From Flavobacterium sp. 11 (GTDB lineage Bacteria; Bacteroidota; Bacteroidia; Flavobacteriales; Flavobacteriaceae): a stretch of 64,000 nt of DNA. The stretch lies in NCBI RefSeq assembly GCF_002754315.1, contig NZ_PEFE01000001.1, positions 434,001 through 498,000 of the forward strand, given 5' to 3'. The notes under the pieces were generated by a model, which was not told the DNA's origin, ran no database searches, and saw only the letters and a list, made by a program, of their open reading frames with translations. Position numbers and translations under genes: made by a program. This document shows, in pieces, positions 16,202 to 25,652 of this stretch (position 1 is the first letter of the stretch; every line of letters starts with the position of its first letter).

Positions 16202-17455
16202 TTAAGCTGCTAAATTAGCCGAAAGCCATTTTTTTCCCTCTGCAATTCGGGTAACTACCATCGCTGAAACTAAATCTCCATTTGCATTCAACAGGGTCGC
16301 CATAGGATCTACTAAGGTTCCTACAATCATCGCGGCTGGTAAAGCTTGCTCCATAGGAAATCCATAAACGGTTATCGCTAGAATTTCACCTATATAACCT
16401 CCATTTGGAATTCCGCCCTCGACTACCGAAACAATTACTGTAATTCCCAATGCCACTAGTAAATTATAAGGATCTGTGAAATCTTTACCAAACATGGCAA
16501 AAATAACCGCGATTTTTATAATGGACGACATACTCGAACCGTCTTTGTGCAAAGGTGCGCCAAGTGGAATAACTACATTCCTGATATGACTCGGGATATT
16601 CATTTTTTCGGCGCCTTCAAGATTCGCCGGAATTGTCGCAATGCTGCTGCAAGTTCCCAATGCCGTTAATGAAGGCGTAATATTGTTTTTCCAAAATACT
16701 TTAAATCCTAATTTCCCTCCGGCGATAAAAGCATACAAACTAAAAAATACGACAAAGTAAAAAGCACAAACTGCATAATAAAGCCCTAAAGGTTTTGCGT
16801 AAGCACCAAATAATTGCGGTCCAAAAATCCCAACCTGATACGCAAAATAAGCACCCAAACCTATTGGAGCCGTTTTCATAATCATGTGTAACAATTGCTT
16901 CATCACTTCATTTCCTGAATTTAGGAAACGACTGAAATCTTTCCCTTTTTCTCCCGAATGCAAACTGGCAAATCCTATTAAAAAAGAAAATATAATGAGC
17001 GCCAACATATTTTTTCGAGATAAAAGTTCAAAAAAGTCACTTGCAGTAAGCAACTGGGTAATTTGTGAACCCGTAGAACTTTCCTGAATTGTTTCCAATG
17101 GAATTTTGGAAATGATAATATCTTGCTGAACAGGGAATAACAATACGCCAACAATCATCAAAATGGCCGAAATCAATACTGTACTTAAAAATACGCCAAT
17201 GACGATTACAAATAACTTCCCCAATTTCTCTGATTTTTCTAAATTGGCAATCGAAGATGCAATCGTAAAAAAAATCAAAGGGATAATTGCCGTGAACAAT
17301 AAATTCAAAAATATATCGCCCAAAGGTTTAATGACTTCCACTCCTTTCCCAAAAACTAAACCCAATATACTTCCTGCCAGAATCCCGCCAAGTAGCAATA
17401 AAATACTTTTGTAGTTTTTCAGAAAACTGCCTGATTGTGTATTTTTCAAATTCAT
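16202..17455 (-). CDS. Dicarboxylate/amino acid:cation symporter
   Basis: Inner-membrane secondary transporter of the DAACS (GltP/DctA) family, 417 aa with eight or more hydrophobic segments. Characteristic sequences are visible: a serine-rich re-entrant loop region (TALGTCSSIATIPA), PLGAPLHKDGSSM, and the C-terminal DPMATLLNANGDLVSAMVV. It takes up glutamate/aspartate or C4-dicarboxylates with Na+ or H+. Substrate cannot be fixed from sequence alone. It is transcribed divergently from gldA. Confidence 0.9.
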   Translation of the reverse strand: MNLKNTQSGSFLKNYKSILLLLGGILAGSILGLVFGKGVEVIKPLGDIFLNLLFTAIIPLIFFTIASSIANLEKSEKLGKLFVIVIGVFLSTVLISAILMIVGVLLFPVQQDIIISKIPLETIQESSTGSQITQLLTASDFFELLSRKNMLALIIFSFLIGFASLHSGEKGKDFSRFLNSGNEVMKQLLHMIMKTAPIGLGAYFAYQVGIFGPQLFGAYAKPLGLYYAVCAFYFVVFFSLYAFIAGGKLGFKVFWKNNITPSLTALGTCSSIATIPANLEGAEKMNIPSHIRNVVIPLGAPLHKDGSSMSSIIKIAVIFAMFGKDFTDPYNLLVALGITVIVSVVEGGIPNGGYIGEILAITVYGFPMEQALPAAMIVGTLVDPMATLLNANGDLVSAMVVTRIAEGKKWLSANLAA

Positions 17456-17579
17456 ATCTATATAGTTTATGGTAAATATATAAATCTAAAATAGAATATC
17501 ATCTCGCTTTGTAAAACTTTGATAAAGGACTTTTTAGCTATTGGGTTACAAAAAACAATAAATCAATACTTTTTCTGTT

Positions 17580-17587
17580 TACTTTTG
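17580..17587 (+). promoter_or_regulatory. Likely -7 element for gldA
   Basis: TACTTTTG matches the Bacteroidota -7 consensus TAnnTTTG and lies 16 bases before the gldA ATG. No good TTTG is found at the matching upstream distance. Confidence 0.45.
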
Positions 17588-17603
17588 CAACAAATAAAAT
17601 TCC

Positions 17604-18500
17604 ATGTCAATAGAAGTTACTAATATATCCAAAAGCTACGGTGCCCAAAAAGCACTGGATAAGATTTCATTTTCCATTAATAAAGGGGAAATCGTTGGTT
17701 TTTTAGGTCCAAATGGAGCCGGAAAATCGACTTTAATGAAAATATTAACAACGTATATCAATGCCGATGAAGGTACAGCTATCGTAAATGGAAACGATGT
17801 AAACACACAGCAAAAAGCCGTTCAGCTTTCCATTGGTTATTTACCGGAACACAATCCGTTGTATTTGGATTTGTATGTGAGAGAATATTTGGCTTTTAAC
17901 GCAGATGTGTACAAAGTAGCCAAATCCCGCATTGAAGAAGTAATTCAATTGACAGGTTTAAGTACCGAAAGTCATAAAAAAATAGGACAATTATCCAAAG
18001 GATACCGTCAGCGTGTAGGTCTTGCCAATGCTTTATTACACAATCCGGATGTTTTGATTCTTGACGAACCAACAACTGGTTTAGACCCAAATCAATTGAT
18101 GGAAATTCGTAATGTGATTAAAAACGTAGGGAAAGACAAAACCGTTTTCCTTTCTACGCACATTATGCAGGAAGTCGAAGCCATTTGTGACCGCGTTATT
18201 ATCATCAATAACGGCAAAATTGTTACCGATAAAAAACTGGACCACTTAATTTCCGAAGACAAGGAGCAAGTTATCGAAGTAGAATTTGATTATAAAATAG
18301 AGGAACAAGCTATTGCCAAAATCGAAAATCTTGTTTCTTACAAGAATACACACGACATGATTTGGGAATTGACTTTCAAAGCGGATAAAGACATGCGACC
18401 GGCTGTTTTTGATTTTGCTAATGCCAATGGTTTGAAAACACTTCAACTGAATCAAAAAAATAAAAACCTCGAGGCAGTATTTAGAGAGATTACGAAGTAG
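17604..18500 (+). CDS. gldA: Gliding motility ABC transporter ATP-binding protein GldA
   Basis: ATP-binding subunit of the GldAFG ABC transporter needed for gliding in Flavobacterium. Walker A GPNGAGKST (35-43), the ABC signature LSKGYRQR (130-137) and Walker B LILDEP (151-156) are all intact. The first part closely follows the GldA pattern (QKALDKISFSINKGEIVGFL). The length of 298 aa is normal. gldF and gldG are not next to it, which is usual in the group. A bidirectional hairpin separates it from metF. Confidence 0.9.
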   Translation: MSIEVTNISKSYGAQKALDKISFSINKGEIVGFLGPNGAGKSTLMKILTTYINADEGTAIVNGNDVNTQQKAVQLSIGYLPEHNPLYLDLYVREYLAFNADVYKVAKSRIEEVIQLTGLSTESHKKIGQLSKGYRQRVGLANALLHNPDVLILDEPTTGLDPNQLMEIRNVIKNVGKDKTVFLSTHIMQEVEAICDRVIIINNGKIVTDKKLDHLISEDKEQVIEVEFDYKIEEQAIAKIENLVSYKNTHDMIWELTFKADKDMRPAVFDFANANGLKTLQLNQKNKNLEAVFREITK

Positions 18501-18510
18501 TTTACAACTA

Positions 18511-18548
18511 AAAAAGCTCGTTTAAATTTGATTTTAAACGAGCTTTTT
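18511..18548. terminator. Bidirectional terminator between gldA and metF
   Basis: AAAAAGCTCGTTTAAA and its exact complement form a 16-bp stem with a six-base loop. T runs lie on both strands, so it can end both gldA (plus) and metF (minus) transcripts, which converge here. Confidence 0.92.
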
Positions 18549-18568
18549 TATAAAATACGATTAGGGAA

Positions 18569-19525
18569 TTAAAAAACCTTACTCGCAATTTGTCTAATAT
18601 TCTCTGATTTCCCCATAGAATAATAATGTAATACCGGAACTCCTGCAGCTTTCAATTCTAAAGATTGTTGAATTGCCCATTCGATTCCTACTTGTCTGAT
18701 ATCCGCATTATTTTTACATTGGTCAACTGCATGAATTAAATCTTCCGGCAAATCGATTCTGAAAATTTGTGGTAAGACTTGCAAATGTCTTTTTACGGCA
18801 ATTGGTTTAATACCTGGAATAATAGGTACAGTAATTCCCATTTCTCTGGCTTTAGCAACAAACTCAAAGTATTTAGCATTATCAAAGAACATTTGTGTCA
18901 CCACATAATCCGCACCTGCATCCACTTTTTCTTTCAACCTTTTTAAATCAGATTGTAAGGATGGAGACTCCAAATGCTTCTCCGGATATCCAGCAACTCC
19001 AATACAAAAATTGGCTTTATTATCAATATCCATTACATCGTGCAAATATTTTCCGCAATTCAATTGGTTGATTTGTTTCACTAAATCAACCGCAAAATCA
19101 TTTCCTCCTTGTTTCGGAATAAAATATTGCTCGTCTTTCATCGCATCACCACGTAACGCCATCACATTATCAATTCCCAGATAATGACAATCGACTAATA
19201 AATACTCGGTTTCTTCTTTGGTAAAACCACCGCAAAGCACGTGAGGAACCGTATCTACGTTGTATTTATGCTTTATCGAAGCACAAATCCCAAGCGTTCC
19301 CGGACGCATTCTGGTCAGTTTCTTATCTAATAAACCATTGCCTTTATCCACGTAAATATATTCTTCGCGAGAAGTAGTTACATCTATAAATGGTGGTTTA
19401 AACTCCATCAACGGATCAATATTATCGTATAATTCCTGAATGCTTTTGCCTTTTTGAGGCGGAATAATTTCGAAGGAGAATAAAGTTTCTCCTTTTGCGT
19501 CTTCAATATGTTGTGTTACTTTCAT
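18569..19525 (-). CDS. metF: Methylenetetrahydrofolate reductase
   Basis: Flavoenzyme that reduces 5,10-methylene-THF to 5-methyl-THF, the methyl donor for MetH. It is a 318-aa TIM barrel with FSFEIIPPQKGKS near the N-terminus, the conserved DVTTSREEY and GDAMKDEQYF regions, and GADYVVTQMFFDNAKYFEF. It is the last gene of the riboswitch-controlled metH-metF operon. The 96-base gap to metH is filled by GTTTAAGG/CTTTAAAC-type repeats that form a hairpin. Confidence 0.95.
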   Translation of the reverse strand: MKVTQHIEDAKGETLFSFEIIPPQKGKSIQELYDNIDPLMEFKPPFIDVTTSREEYIYVDKGNGLLDKKLTRMRPGTLGICASIKHKYNVDTVPHVLCGGFTKEETEYLLVDCHYLGIDNVMALRGDAMKDEQYFIPKQGGNDFAVDLVKQINQLNCGKYLHDVMDIDNKANFCIGVAGYPEKHLESPSLQSDLKRLKEKVDAGADYVVTQMFFDNAKYFEFVAKAREMGITVPIIPGIKPIAVKRHLQVLPQIFRIDLPEDLIHAVDQCKNNADIRQVGIEWAIQQSLELKAAGVPVLHYYSMGKSENIRQIASKVF

Positions 19526-19535
19526 TTTCTTTAGT

Positions 19536-19606
19536 TTGAAGTTTAAGGTTTAAGGTTTAAGGTTCTCTCGAACAACTTTAAACTTTAAACTTTAAACAAA
19601 ATTTCA
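19536..19606. repeat. GTTTAAGG/CTTTAAAC inverted repeat between metH and metF
   Basis: Tandem GTTTAAGG-like units on one side and tandem CTTTAAA units on the other flank a short TCTCTCGAACAA loop, so the transcript can fold into a long AT-rich hairpin. Similar units are seen near 29800. It could tune the relative amounts of metH and metF message. Confidence 0.65.
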
Positions 19607-19621
19607 ACTTTAAACTATTTT

Positions 19622-22300
19622 CTAATCTGCTATATTTGGGTTCAGCCATTTCATGGCAACTTCTGTCGATACGCTTCTTCGTTTGGCATAATCAATAACT
19701 TGGTCTTCTTTTATTTTTCCAAGTCCAAAATACCTACTTTCCGGATTTCCAAAATAATATCCAGAAACCGATGAAGCCGGCCACATCGCCATACTTTCTG
19801 TTAAAGTCACTCCAATTTCTTGTTCTACATTTAGTAATTTCCAAATCGTTGGTTTTTCTAAATGGTCGGGACAAGCCGGATAACCCGGTGCTGGACGAAT
19901 TCCTTTATAAACCTCTTCAATCATAGCCTCGGTAGATAAATTTTCATCAGCAGCGTAACCCCAAATCTCTTTACGGATTTTTTCGTGTAAATATTCTGCA
20001 AAAGCTTCTGCAAAACGATCCGCCAATGCTTTCACCATAATCGAATTATAATCGTCTAAATCTTTTTCGAATTCAGCCGCCCATTCATCCACACCAAAAC
20101 CGGTTGTTACACAAAATGCTCCCATATAATCCTTTTTACCGCTGTCTTTTGGAGCAATAAAATCAGATAAAGCGATATTTGGAGCACCTTTCGTTTTTTG
20201 TGATTGCTGACGCAAAGTCAAGAATTTCTCTAATACTTTTCCACTTTCGTCGCTCAATTCGATGTCATCATCATTCACTTGATTCGCTGGAAAAATTCCG
20301 TAGATTCCTTTGGCTGTCAGTTTCTTTTCTTTCAAAATAACGTCCAACATTTCTTTGGCATCCGCAAAAACCGAAGTAGCTTGTTCTCCAACAACAGTAT
20401 CCGTTAAAATCGCTGGATATTTCCCAAACAATTCCCATGTTCTAAAAAACGGTGTCCAGTCAATATACGGAACCAAAACATCCAAATCGACTTCGATTGT
20501 TTTTGTTCCAATAAAATTAGGCTTCATTGGGTTGTAATTTTCCCATTCCAATTTCAGTTTATTGACACGAGCTTGCTCAATAGTCAAGAAATTTTTGTCA
20601 CGCGAACGGTTCAAAAACGTCTCTCTAAAAGCATCATATTCTGCTCTGATGTCACTTGCATATATTTTTTTCTCACTGTTCAATAAATTTCCGGCAACCG
20701 TTACGGCTCTCGAAGCATCATTTACGTGAATAACCGTTTCTCTATACTGTGGTGCAATTTTCACGGCAGTATGCGCGCGCGAAGTGGTTGCTCCACCAAT
20801 CATAACTGGAATTTTTATGTTTCTTTTGTCTAATTCTTTAGCCAAATACACCATTTCATCAAGCGAAGGTGTTATCAATCCGCTTAATCCAATAATATCA
20901 ACATTGTGTTCTATAGCTGCCGCGATAATTTTCTCAGGCGCAACCATCACACCTAAATCAATAATCTCATAATTGTTACAAGCCAAAACAACCGAAACAA
21001 TATTTTTACCAATATCGTGTACATCGCCTTTTACAGTCGCCATTAATATACGACCTGCAAAACTTGAAACACCATCTTTTTCGGCTTCAATGAATGGTAA
21101 TAAATAAGCTACCGCTTTCTTCATTACACGAGCAGATTTTACCACTTGTGGCAAAAACATTTTACCCGACCCAAATAAATCTCCAACGACATTCATTCCT
21201 GCCATTAGGTTTATTTCAATTACTTCGATAGGTTTTGTTGCTGCAAGTCTGGCTTCTTCAACATCGATTTCTATAAATTCATCGACTCCTTTTACTAGCG
21301 AATGCGTCAATCGTTCCTGAATAGTTCCCGAACGCCATTCTTGAACTGTTTTTTCATTGCTCTTTACATCTCCTTTTACATTCTCGGCAAAGTCCAACAA
21401 TCTTTCCGTGGCATCATCGCGTCTGTTCAAGATTACATCTTCAACGTGTTCTAATAAATCTTTTGGAATTTCATCGTAAATAGAAAGCATTTCTGGATTC
21501 ACGATTCCCATCGTCATACCATTTTGAATTGCATGATATAAAAATACCGAGTGCATCGCTTCACGAACCGTGTCATTTCCTCTAAACGAGAAAGAAACAT
21601 TACTTACACCACCACTAATATGCGCATGTGGAAGATTCTCTCTAACCCATTTTGTTCCTCTAAAGAAATCCAATGCGTTTAAGCGGTGTTCTTCCATTCC
21701 TGTTGCAACAGGAAATATATTCAAATCGAAAATGATGTCTTGTGCAGGAAATCCAACTTTGTTTACCAAAATATCATACGAACGTTGGCAAATTTCAACT
21801 CTTCGCTCGTAATTATCTGCTTGACCCACCTCATCAAAAGCCATAATAATTGCTGCAGCGCCGTAGCGTTTAATCAATTTAGCATGATGAATAAATTGTT
21901 CTTCCCCTTCTTTCAAAGAAATAGAATTCACAACACTCTTTCCTTGCACTACTTTTAATCCTGCTTCAATAATATCCCATTTCGAGCTGTCAATCATGAT
22001 TGGCACTCTGGAAATATCAGGTTCCGCAGCGATTAGATTTAGGAATTTTGTCATAGCATATTCGCCATCGAGCATTCCTTCATCCATATTAATATCGATG
22101 ATTTGTGCGCCACCTTCTACTTGTTCTTTTGCAATGCTAAGTGCTTCTTCGTATTTTTCCTCCTTGATTAATCGAAGGAATTTTCTAGAACCTGTAACAT
22201 TCGTACGCTCACCAATATTCACAAATACGCTGTCCGGCGTAATGATTAAAGGCTCTAATCCCGATAATACAAGGTTTTTTCTAGTTTCTGCTTGTGCCAT
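19622..22300 (-). CDS. metH: Methionine synthase MetH, folate/B12/reactivation part
   Basis: The C-terminal three modules of cobalamin-dependent methionine synthase as a separate 892-aa protein: a methyltetrahydrofolate (pterin-binding) domain (about 15-280), a B12 cap and Rossmann domain with the cobalt-ligand motif DVHDIGKN (426-433, H428), and a SAM-binding reactivation domain (about 560-892, with [12 protein letters not shown]). The homocysteine-binding module is the gene just upstream. Together they would make methionine from homocysteine and 5-methyl-THF. The split form is typical of Flavobacteriaceae. Confidence 0.95.
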   Translation of the reverse strand: MAQAETRKNLVLSGLEPLIITPDSVFVNIGERTNVTGSRKFLRLIKEEKYEEALSIAKEQVEGGAQIIDINMDEGMLDGEYAMTKFLNLIAAEPDISRVPIMIDSSKWDIIEAGLKVVQGKSVVNSISLKEGEEQFIHHAKLIKRYGAAAIIMAFDEVGQADNYERRVEICQRSYDILVNKVGFPAQDIIFDLNIFPVATGMEEHRLNALDFFRGTKWVRENLPHAHISGGVSNVSFSFRGNDTVREAMHSVFLYHAIQNGMTMGIVNPEMLSIYDEIPKDLLEHVEDVILNRRDDATERLLDFAENVKGDVKSNEKTVQEWRSGTIQERLTHSLVKGVDEFIEIDVEEARLAATKPIEVIEINLMAGMNVVGDLFGSGKMFLPQVVKSARVMKKAVAYLLPFIEAEKDGVSSFAGRILMATVKGDVHDIGKNIVSVVLACNNYEIIDLGVMVAPEKIIAAAIEHNVDIIGLSGLITPSLDEMVYLAKELDKRNIKIPVMIGGATTSRAHTAVKIAPQYRETVIHVNDASRAVTVAGNLLNSEKKIYASDIRAEYDAFRETFLNRSRDKNFLTIEQARVNKLKLEWENYNPMKPNFIGTKTIEVDLDVLVPYIDWTPFFRTWELFGKYPAILTDTVVGEQATSVFADAKEMLDVILKEKKLTAKGIYGIFPANQVNDDDIELSDESGKVLEKFLTLRQQSQKTKGAPNIALSDFIAPKDSGKKDYMGAFCVTTGFGVDEWAAEFEKDLDDYNSIMVKALADRFAEAFAEYLHEKIRKEIWGYAADENLSTEAMIEEVYKGIRPAPGYPACPDHLEKPTIWKLLNVEQEIGVTLTESMAMWPASSVSGYYFGNPESRYFGLGKIKEDQVIDYAKRRSVSTEVAMKWLNPNIAD

Positions 22301-22357
22301 TTTTTATTTTTTTTTGCCCTAAAATCAATAATTACAAAGAATTCCTGGCTATAATTC

Positions 22358-22377
22358 AGACGCGATACATCGCGTCT
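22358..22377. repeat. AGACGCGA palindrome between the two metH genes
   Basis: AGACGCGA, TACA, TCGCGTCT forms a perfect 8-bp stem in the 82-base gap between the metH halves, ending six bases from the first stop codon. It is GC-rich in an AT-rich gap and resembles a widespread palindromic intergenic repeat. Confidence 0.7.
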
Positions 22378-22382
22378 CTACG

Positions 22383-23384
22383 TTACATTGTCGCTGTTGA
22401 TACTCTAGGTTTATACTCCTTTGCGATATCAGCAATCAACTTGATGTGCTCTGGCGTTGTTCCGCAACAACCGCCTATGATATTTACTAAATTGTCGTCT
22501 AAATATTCTTTGATGAAAGCTTGCATCTGTTCTGGCGTTTCATCGTACTCACCAAATGCATTTGGTAATCCCGCATTAGGATGTGCCGAAACATTGAATG
22601 ACGTATTATGCGCCAAAGTTTGTAGATATGGTTTCAGCAAATCAGCACCCAAAGCACAATTGAAACCTACGCTCAATAATGGAATGTGCGAAACCGAAAC
22701 CAAAAAAGCTTCTACGGTTTGACCCGAAAGTGTTCTTCCTGATGCATCCGTAATCGTTCCGGAAACCATGATTGGAATATCAATATTACGTTCGTCTTTG
22801 ACTTCTTCAATAGCGAAAAGTGCTGCTTTTGCATTTAACGTGTCGAAGATGGTTTCTACCAAAAGCAAATCACTTCCTCCATCAATCAACGCTTCTACTT
22901 GTTGTTTGTAAGCAATACGTAAATCATCAAAAGTTACCGCTCTGTATCCCGGATCATTAACATCTGGTGACATGCTGGCCGTTCTGTTTGTTGGTCCTAT
23001 TGAACCGGCTACAAAACGAGGTTTACCTGGATTTTTGGCTGTGAATTCATCGGCTACTTCACGGGCGATTCTTGCTGATTCATAGTTGAGTTCGTATACC
23101 AAATCTTCCAGATGGTAATCGGCCATTCCGATAGTAGTTCCAGAAAAAGTATTGGTTTCAACAATATCCGCTCCTGCTTCAAAATAAGCTGCGTGAACGG
23201 CACGAATCGCTTGTGGTTGCGTTAATGACAATAAATCGTTGTTCCCTTTTAAGGAATGTGGAAAATCTTTGAAACGTTCTCCTCGAAAATCTTCTTCGGA
23301 AAAATTGTAGCGTTGCAACATGGTTCCCATAGCTCCATCGAGTATGAGTATGTTTTTTTTAATAGCTTCTTGAATTGTTGACAT
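22383..23384 (-). CDS. metH: Methionine synthase MetH, homocysteine-binding part
   Basis: A 333-aa homocysteine S-methyltransferase module. The zinc-binding cysteines are in GFNCALG (C243) and GGCCGTTP (C306, C307), and it starts with [12 protein letters not shown]. It is the stand-alone N-terminal module of MetH and is followed by the folate/B12 module. Expression is predicted to be switched by the SAM-I riboswitch about 315 bases upstream. Confidence 0.94.
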   Translation of the reverse strand: MSTIQEAIKKNILILDGAMGTMLQRYNFSEEDFRGERFKDFPHSLKGNNDLLSLTQPQAIRAVHAAYFEAGADIVETNTFSGTTIGMADYHLEDLVYELNYESARIAREVADEFTAKNPGKPRFVAGSIGPTNRTASMSPDVNDPGYRAVTFDDLRIAYKQQVEALIDGGSDLLLVETIFDTLNAKAALFAIEEVKDERNIDIPIMVSGTITDASGRTLSGQTVEAFLVSVSHIPLLSVGFNCALGADLLKPYLQTLAHNTSFNVSAHPNAGLPNAFGEYDETPEQMQAFIKEYLDDNLVNIIGGCCGTTPEHIKLIADIAKEYKPRVSTATM

Positions 23385-23461
23385 CTTTTGTTTTATTCTC
23401 GCAAAACATTATAGTATTAAGCGCTTATTATTAATTACAAAAGTTCAATATATTAGCTCTT

Positions 23462-23618
23462 TAGCCCCGATTACCTCACTTAATTACTATTTTCATAGGA
23501 GTTCGATGAACTACGTTTGCAGTGAAAATCCTTTCTCGTCCTGAACTTGTTTCAGGGTGAGAAAGATTGCAACGAAAGCGGGAACGGTATTAGCAAAAAA
23601 CGCCAATTGTTCGCTCCT
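23462..23618 (-). repeat. Conserved-end hairpin repeat, copy 4 (long form), in the metH leader
   Basis: Read on the minus strand it runs from AGGAGC (23613-23618) to GGGGCTA (23462-23468). In its centre is a hairpin of CTTTCTC, CCTGAA, TTCAGG, GAGAAAG (23531-23565), flanked by ATCTTT and AAAGGATTTTC, the same layout as the three shorter copies. It lies in the transcribed leader between the riboswitch and metH. The rest of the 525-base gap holds a TACTGAA/TTCAGTA hairpin near 23620, the riboswitch, a promoter and a palindrome. Confidence 0.7.
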
Positions 23619-23699
23619 GATACTGAAATAAATTCAGTAAGCTAAATATCGATATGTTGTCAAGAAAGGGTTTGAGAAATACTAAGTGAGTATTTGTGT

Positions 23700-23815
23700 G
23701 TTATCTATCTTAAATACTGAAACTGGTTCTGTATAAAGTAGAATGTAGCACCTTCTTTAAAGATAAAGGGTTGCTAAGGTTTCATTGGGTCTTTCCCTCC
23801 GCCTTTCGTGATAAC
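23700..23815 (-). ncRNA. SAM-I (S-box) riboswitch controlling metH-metF
   Basis: On the minus strand the conserved SAM-I core is readable: AAGGCGGAGGGA, then GACCCAATGAAACC, TTAGCAACC, a P3 stem (CCCTTTAT to ATAAAGAAGG, imperfect), and GGTGCTACATTCTAC. P1 is formed by GTTATC at the 5' end and GATAAC at the 3' end. SAM binding is known to switch such leaders off. The next genes are metH (both parts) and metF, which make methionine, the SAM precursor. No separate U-rich terminator is obvious right after P1. Confidence 0.92.
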
Positions 23816-23838
23816 TTTCAATAAATATATGAACAGTG

Positions 23839-23870
23839 CAAAGTAAAGACATAGCGCTAATACTTGCAAG
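23839..23870 (-). promoter_or_regulatory. Promoter of the metH riboswitch transcript
   Basis: On the minus strand CTTG (23867-23870), 20 bases, then TTACTTTG (23839-23846), a one-mismatch-per-box version of TTTG/TAnnTTTG. The start would be near 23832, just ahead of riboswitch P1. The -33 box lies inside the 32-bp palindrome at 23851. Confidence 0.5.
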
Positions 23871-23882
23871 TATTAGCGCTAT
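23851..23882. repeat. 32-bp perfect palindrome overlapping the metH promoter
   Basis: ATAGCGCTAATACTTG is followed directly by its exact complement with no loop. It could be an operator, since it covers the -33 region of the metH promoter, or a terminator hairpin for the upstream oxidoreductase gene. T runs follow it on the plus strand but not on the minus strand, which weakens the terminator reading. Confidence 0.75.
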
Positions 23883-23909
23883 ATTTTTTAACTAGTTTGT
23901 ATTATGTTG

Positions 23910-24962
23910 TTAAACTATGGCTTTCACCACGGCTTTTGGAGCTTCTTTACGAGTTCCGTCAAATCCGTCAACACCAGAAACTGTAGTGTATTTCAATACA
24001 TATTTCTTACCTGGATTGATGATTTGGTAGGCTGCCTGACACATTAATGTGGCTTCGTGGAAACCACAAAGAATCAATTTCAGTTTTCCCGGATAGGTAT
24101 TTACGTCACCAATGGCAAAAATCCCTGGAATGTTCGTTTGGTAATCCAAAGCATTATTTACTTTGATGGCATTTTTTTCAATGTCCAATCCCCAGTCTCC
24201 GATAGGGCCTAATTTTGGTGTTAATCCAAAAAGTGGAATAAAATAATCCGTCGCAATGGTTCTATGTGCGCCATTTTCCTCAATATCAATTGACTCTAAA
24301 TGTTCCGCTCCGTTTAAACCAACTACTTCTGCAGGCGTAATCATTTTTATTTTCCCTGAGTTCTTCAATTCCTGTACTTTTTCTACAGAATCTAAAGCGC
24401 CTCTGAATTCGTTTCTACGGTGAATCAAAGTTACCTCAGAAGCAACATTCGACAAGAAAATACTCCAGTCCAAAGCAGAATCTCCTCCTCCGGCAATCAC
24501 GACTCTTTTGTCTCTGAATTTTTCCGGGTTTTTAATAAAGTATTTAATTCCTTTATCCTCGTAAAATTCGATGTCTTCAATCAATGGTTTTCTTGGTTCA
24601 AAACTTCCTAAACCACCTGCAATTGCTACCACAGGAGCATGGAATTTTTTTCCTTTATTTGAAGTCACAATAAAACTTCCGTCTTCTTGTTTTTCAATGG
24701 TTTCTGCACGTTCTCCCAGTGTGAATCCTGGTTCGAATTGCTTGATTTGTTCCATTAAATTATCTACTAAATCTCCGGCTAATACTTCCGGAAAACCTGG
24801 AATATCATAAATAGGTTTTTTTGGATATAATTCAGATAATTGTCCGCCTGCTTGTGGCAAAGCATCTAAAATATGACATTTCAGTTTTAACAATCCTGCT
24901 TCAAAAACTGCAAATAAACCTGTTGGTCCGGCTCCTATTATAAGTATGTCTGTTTTAATCAT
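23910..24962 (-). CDS. Ferredoxin--NADP reductase, thioredoxin-reductase-like
   Basis: A 350-aa FAD/NAD(P) oxidoreductase with an FAD-binding GAGPTG near the N-terminus, an NADPH-binding GGGDSALDW, and a C-terminal GIFAIGDVNTYPGK. There is no CxxC redox pair, which separates it from true thioredoxin reductase and fits the type-2 ferredoxin/flavodoxin-NADP+ reductases. Lying at the end of the sulfate-assimilation genes, it probably supplies electrons to the sulfite reductase through ferredoxin (inference). The ATG at 24962 (MIKTDILIIGAGPTGL) was chosen over the upstream one at 25010, which adds non-family residues. Confidence 0.87.
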   Translation of the reverse strand: MIKTDILIIGAGPTGLFAVFEAGLLKLKCHILDALPQAGGQLSELYPKKPIYDIPGFPEVLAGDLVDNLMEQIKQFEPGFTLGERAETIEKQEDGSFIVTSNKGKKFHAPVVAIAGGLGSFEPRKPLIEDIEFYEDKGIKYFIKNPEKFRDKRVVIAGGGDSALDWSIFLSNVASEVTLIHRRNEFRGALDSVEKVQELKNSGKIKMITPAEVVGLNGAEHLESIDIEENGAHRTIATDYFIPLFGLTPKLGPIGDWGLDIEKNAIKVNNALDYQTNIPGIFAIGDVNTYPGKLKLILCGFHEATLMCQAAYQIINPGKKYVLKYTTVSGVDGFDGTRKEAPKAVVKAIV

Positions 24963-25070
24963 TTTTTTATTCTTTATGTAATGTAATTGTGCTAAACTAT
25001 TTAATTGCAAATTAACGATTGATTTTTACTACTTTCAATGATAAATATCATTCGCTATTTTGTGCTGTTT

Positions 25071-25652
25071 TTATTCTTTATTTTTTAATGCTTCGGTGAT
25101 TTCGTTCATCTTTTGTACTTTTTCTTCGAAATTTCCTTTTAGTGTCTTGCGATATTCATTCAGGTTTTCGACCATTTTATTGATATCGTCTGGAATTATT
25201 TCTTCGAAAAACTCCCGTAATCTTTTGGCAGTTGTCGGTGATTTTCCATTAGTTGAAATAGCGATTTTTACATTTCCTTTGGTTACAATTCCGCCCAAAT
25301 AATAATCACACAAATCTGGTGTATCAGCAATATTGCAAATCAAATATCTTTTTCGAGACAAATCAAATACTCGTTTATTGACTTTTAAATCATCGGTACA
25401 AGCAATCACCATGTGTCGTTTCTTCAACATTTTTTTCTTGAACTTGGCTTTAGTCAATTTCACCGAAGGATGTCTTTCGACCAATTCTTCCAGTTCTGGC
25501 AAAAACCTTGGTGCAACTACCTCAACATTTGCATTCGGACTTGATTTCAACATGAAAGATAATTTTTCTAAACCCACGTTTCCTCCACCTACAATCAACA
25601 CGTTCAGGTTTTGTAGTTTTAAAAAAACAGGATATAATTCATTTCTTTCCAT
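25071..25652 (-). CDS. Precorrin-2 dehydrogenase / sirohydrochlorin ferrochelatase
   Basis: A 193-aa Met8/CysG-N-type bifunctional protein that oxidises precorrin-2 with NAD+ and inserts iron to give siroheme. NAD-binding GGGNVGLEK is near residue 22, and the typical ISTNGKSPTTAKRLREFFEE lies in the second half. It overlaps the end of the upstream methyltransferase gene by one base. Siroheme is the cofactor of the sulfite reductase encoded two genes upstream. Confidence 0.92.
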   Translation of the reverse strand: MERNELYPVFLKLQNLNVLIVGGGNVGLEKLSFMLKSSPNANVEVVAPRFLPELEELVERHPSVKLTKAKFKKKMLKKRHMVIACTDDLKVNKRVFDLSRKRYLICNIADTPDLCDYYLGGIVTKGNVKIAISTNGKSPTTAKRLREFFEEIIPDDINKMVENLNEYRKTLKGNFEEKVQKMNEITEALKNKE

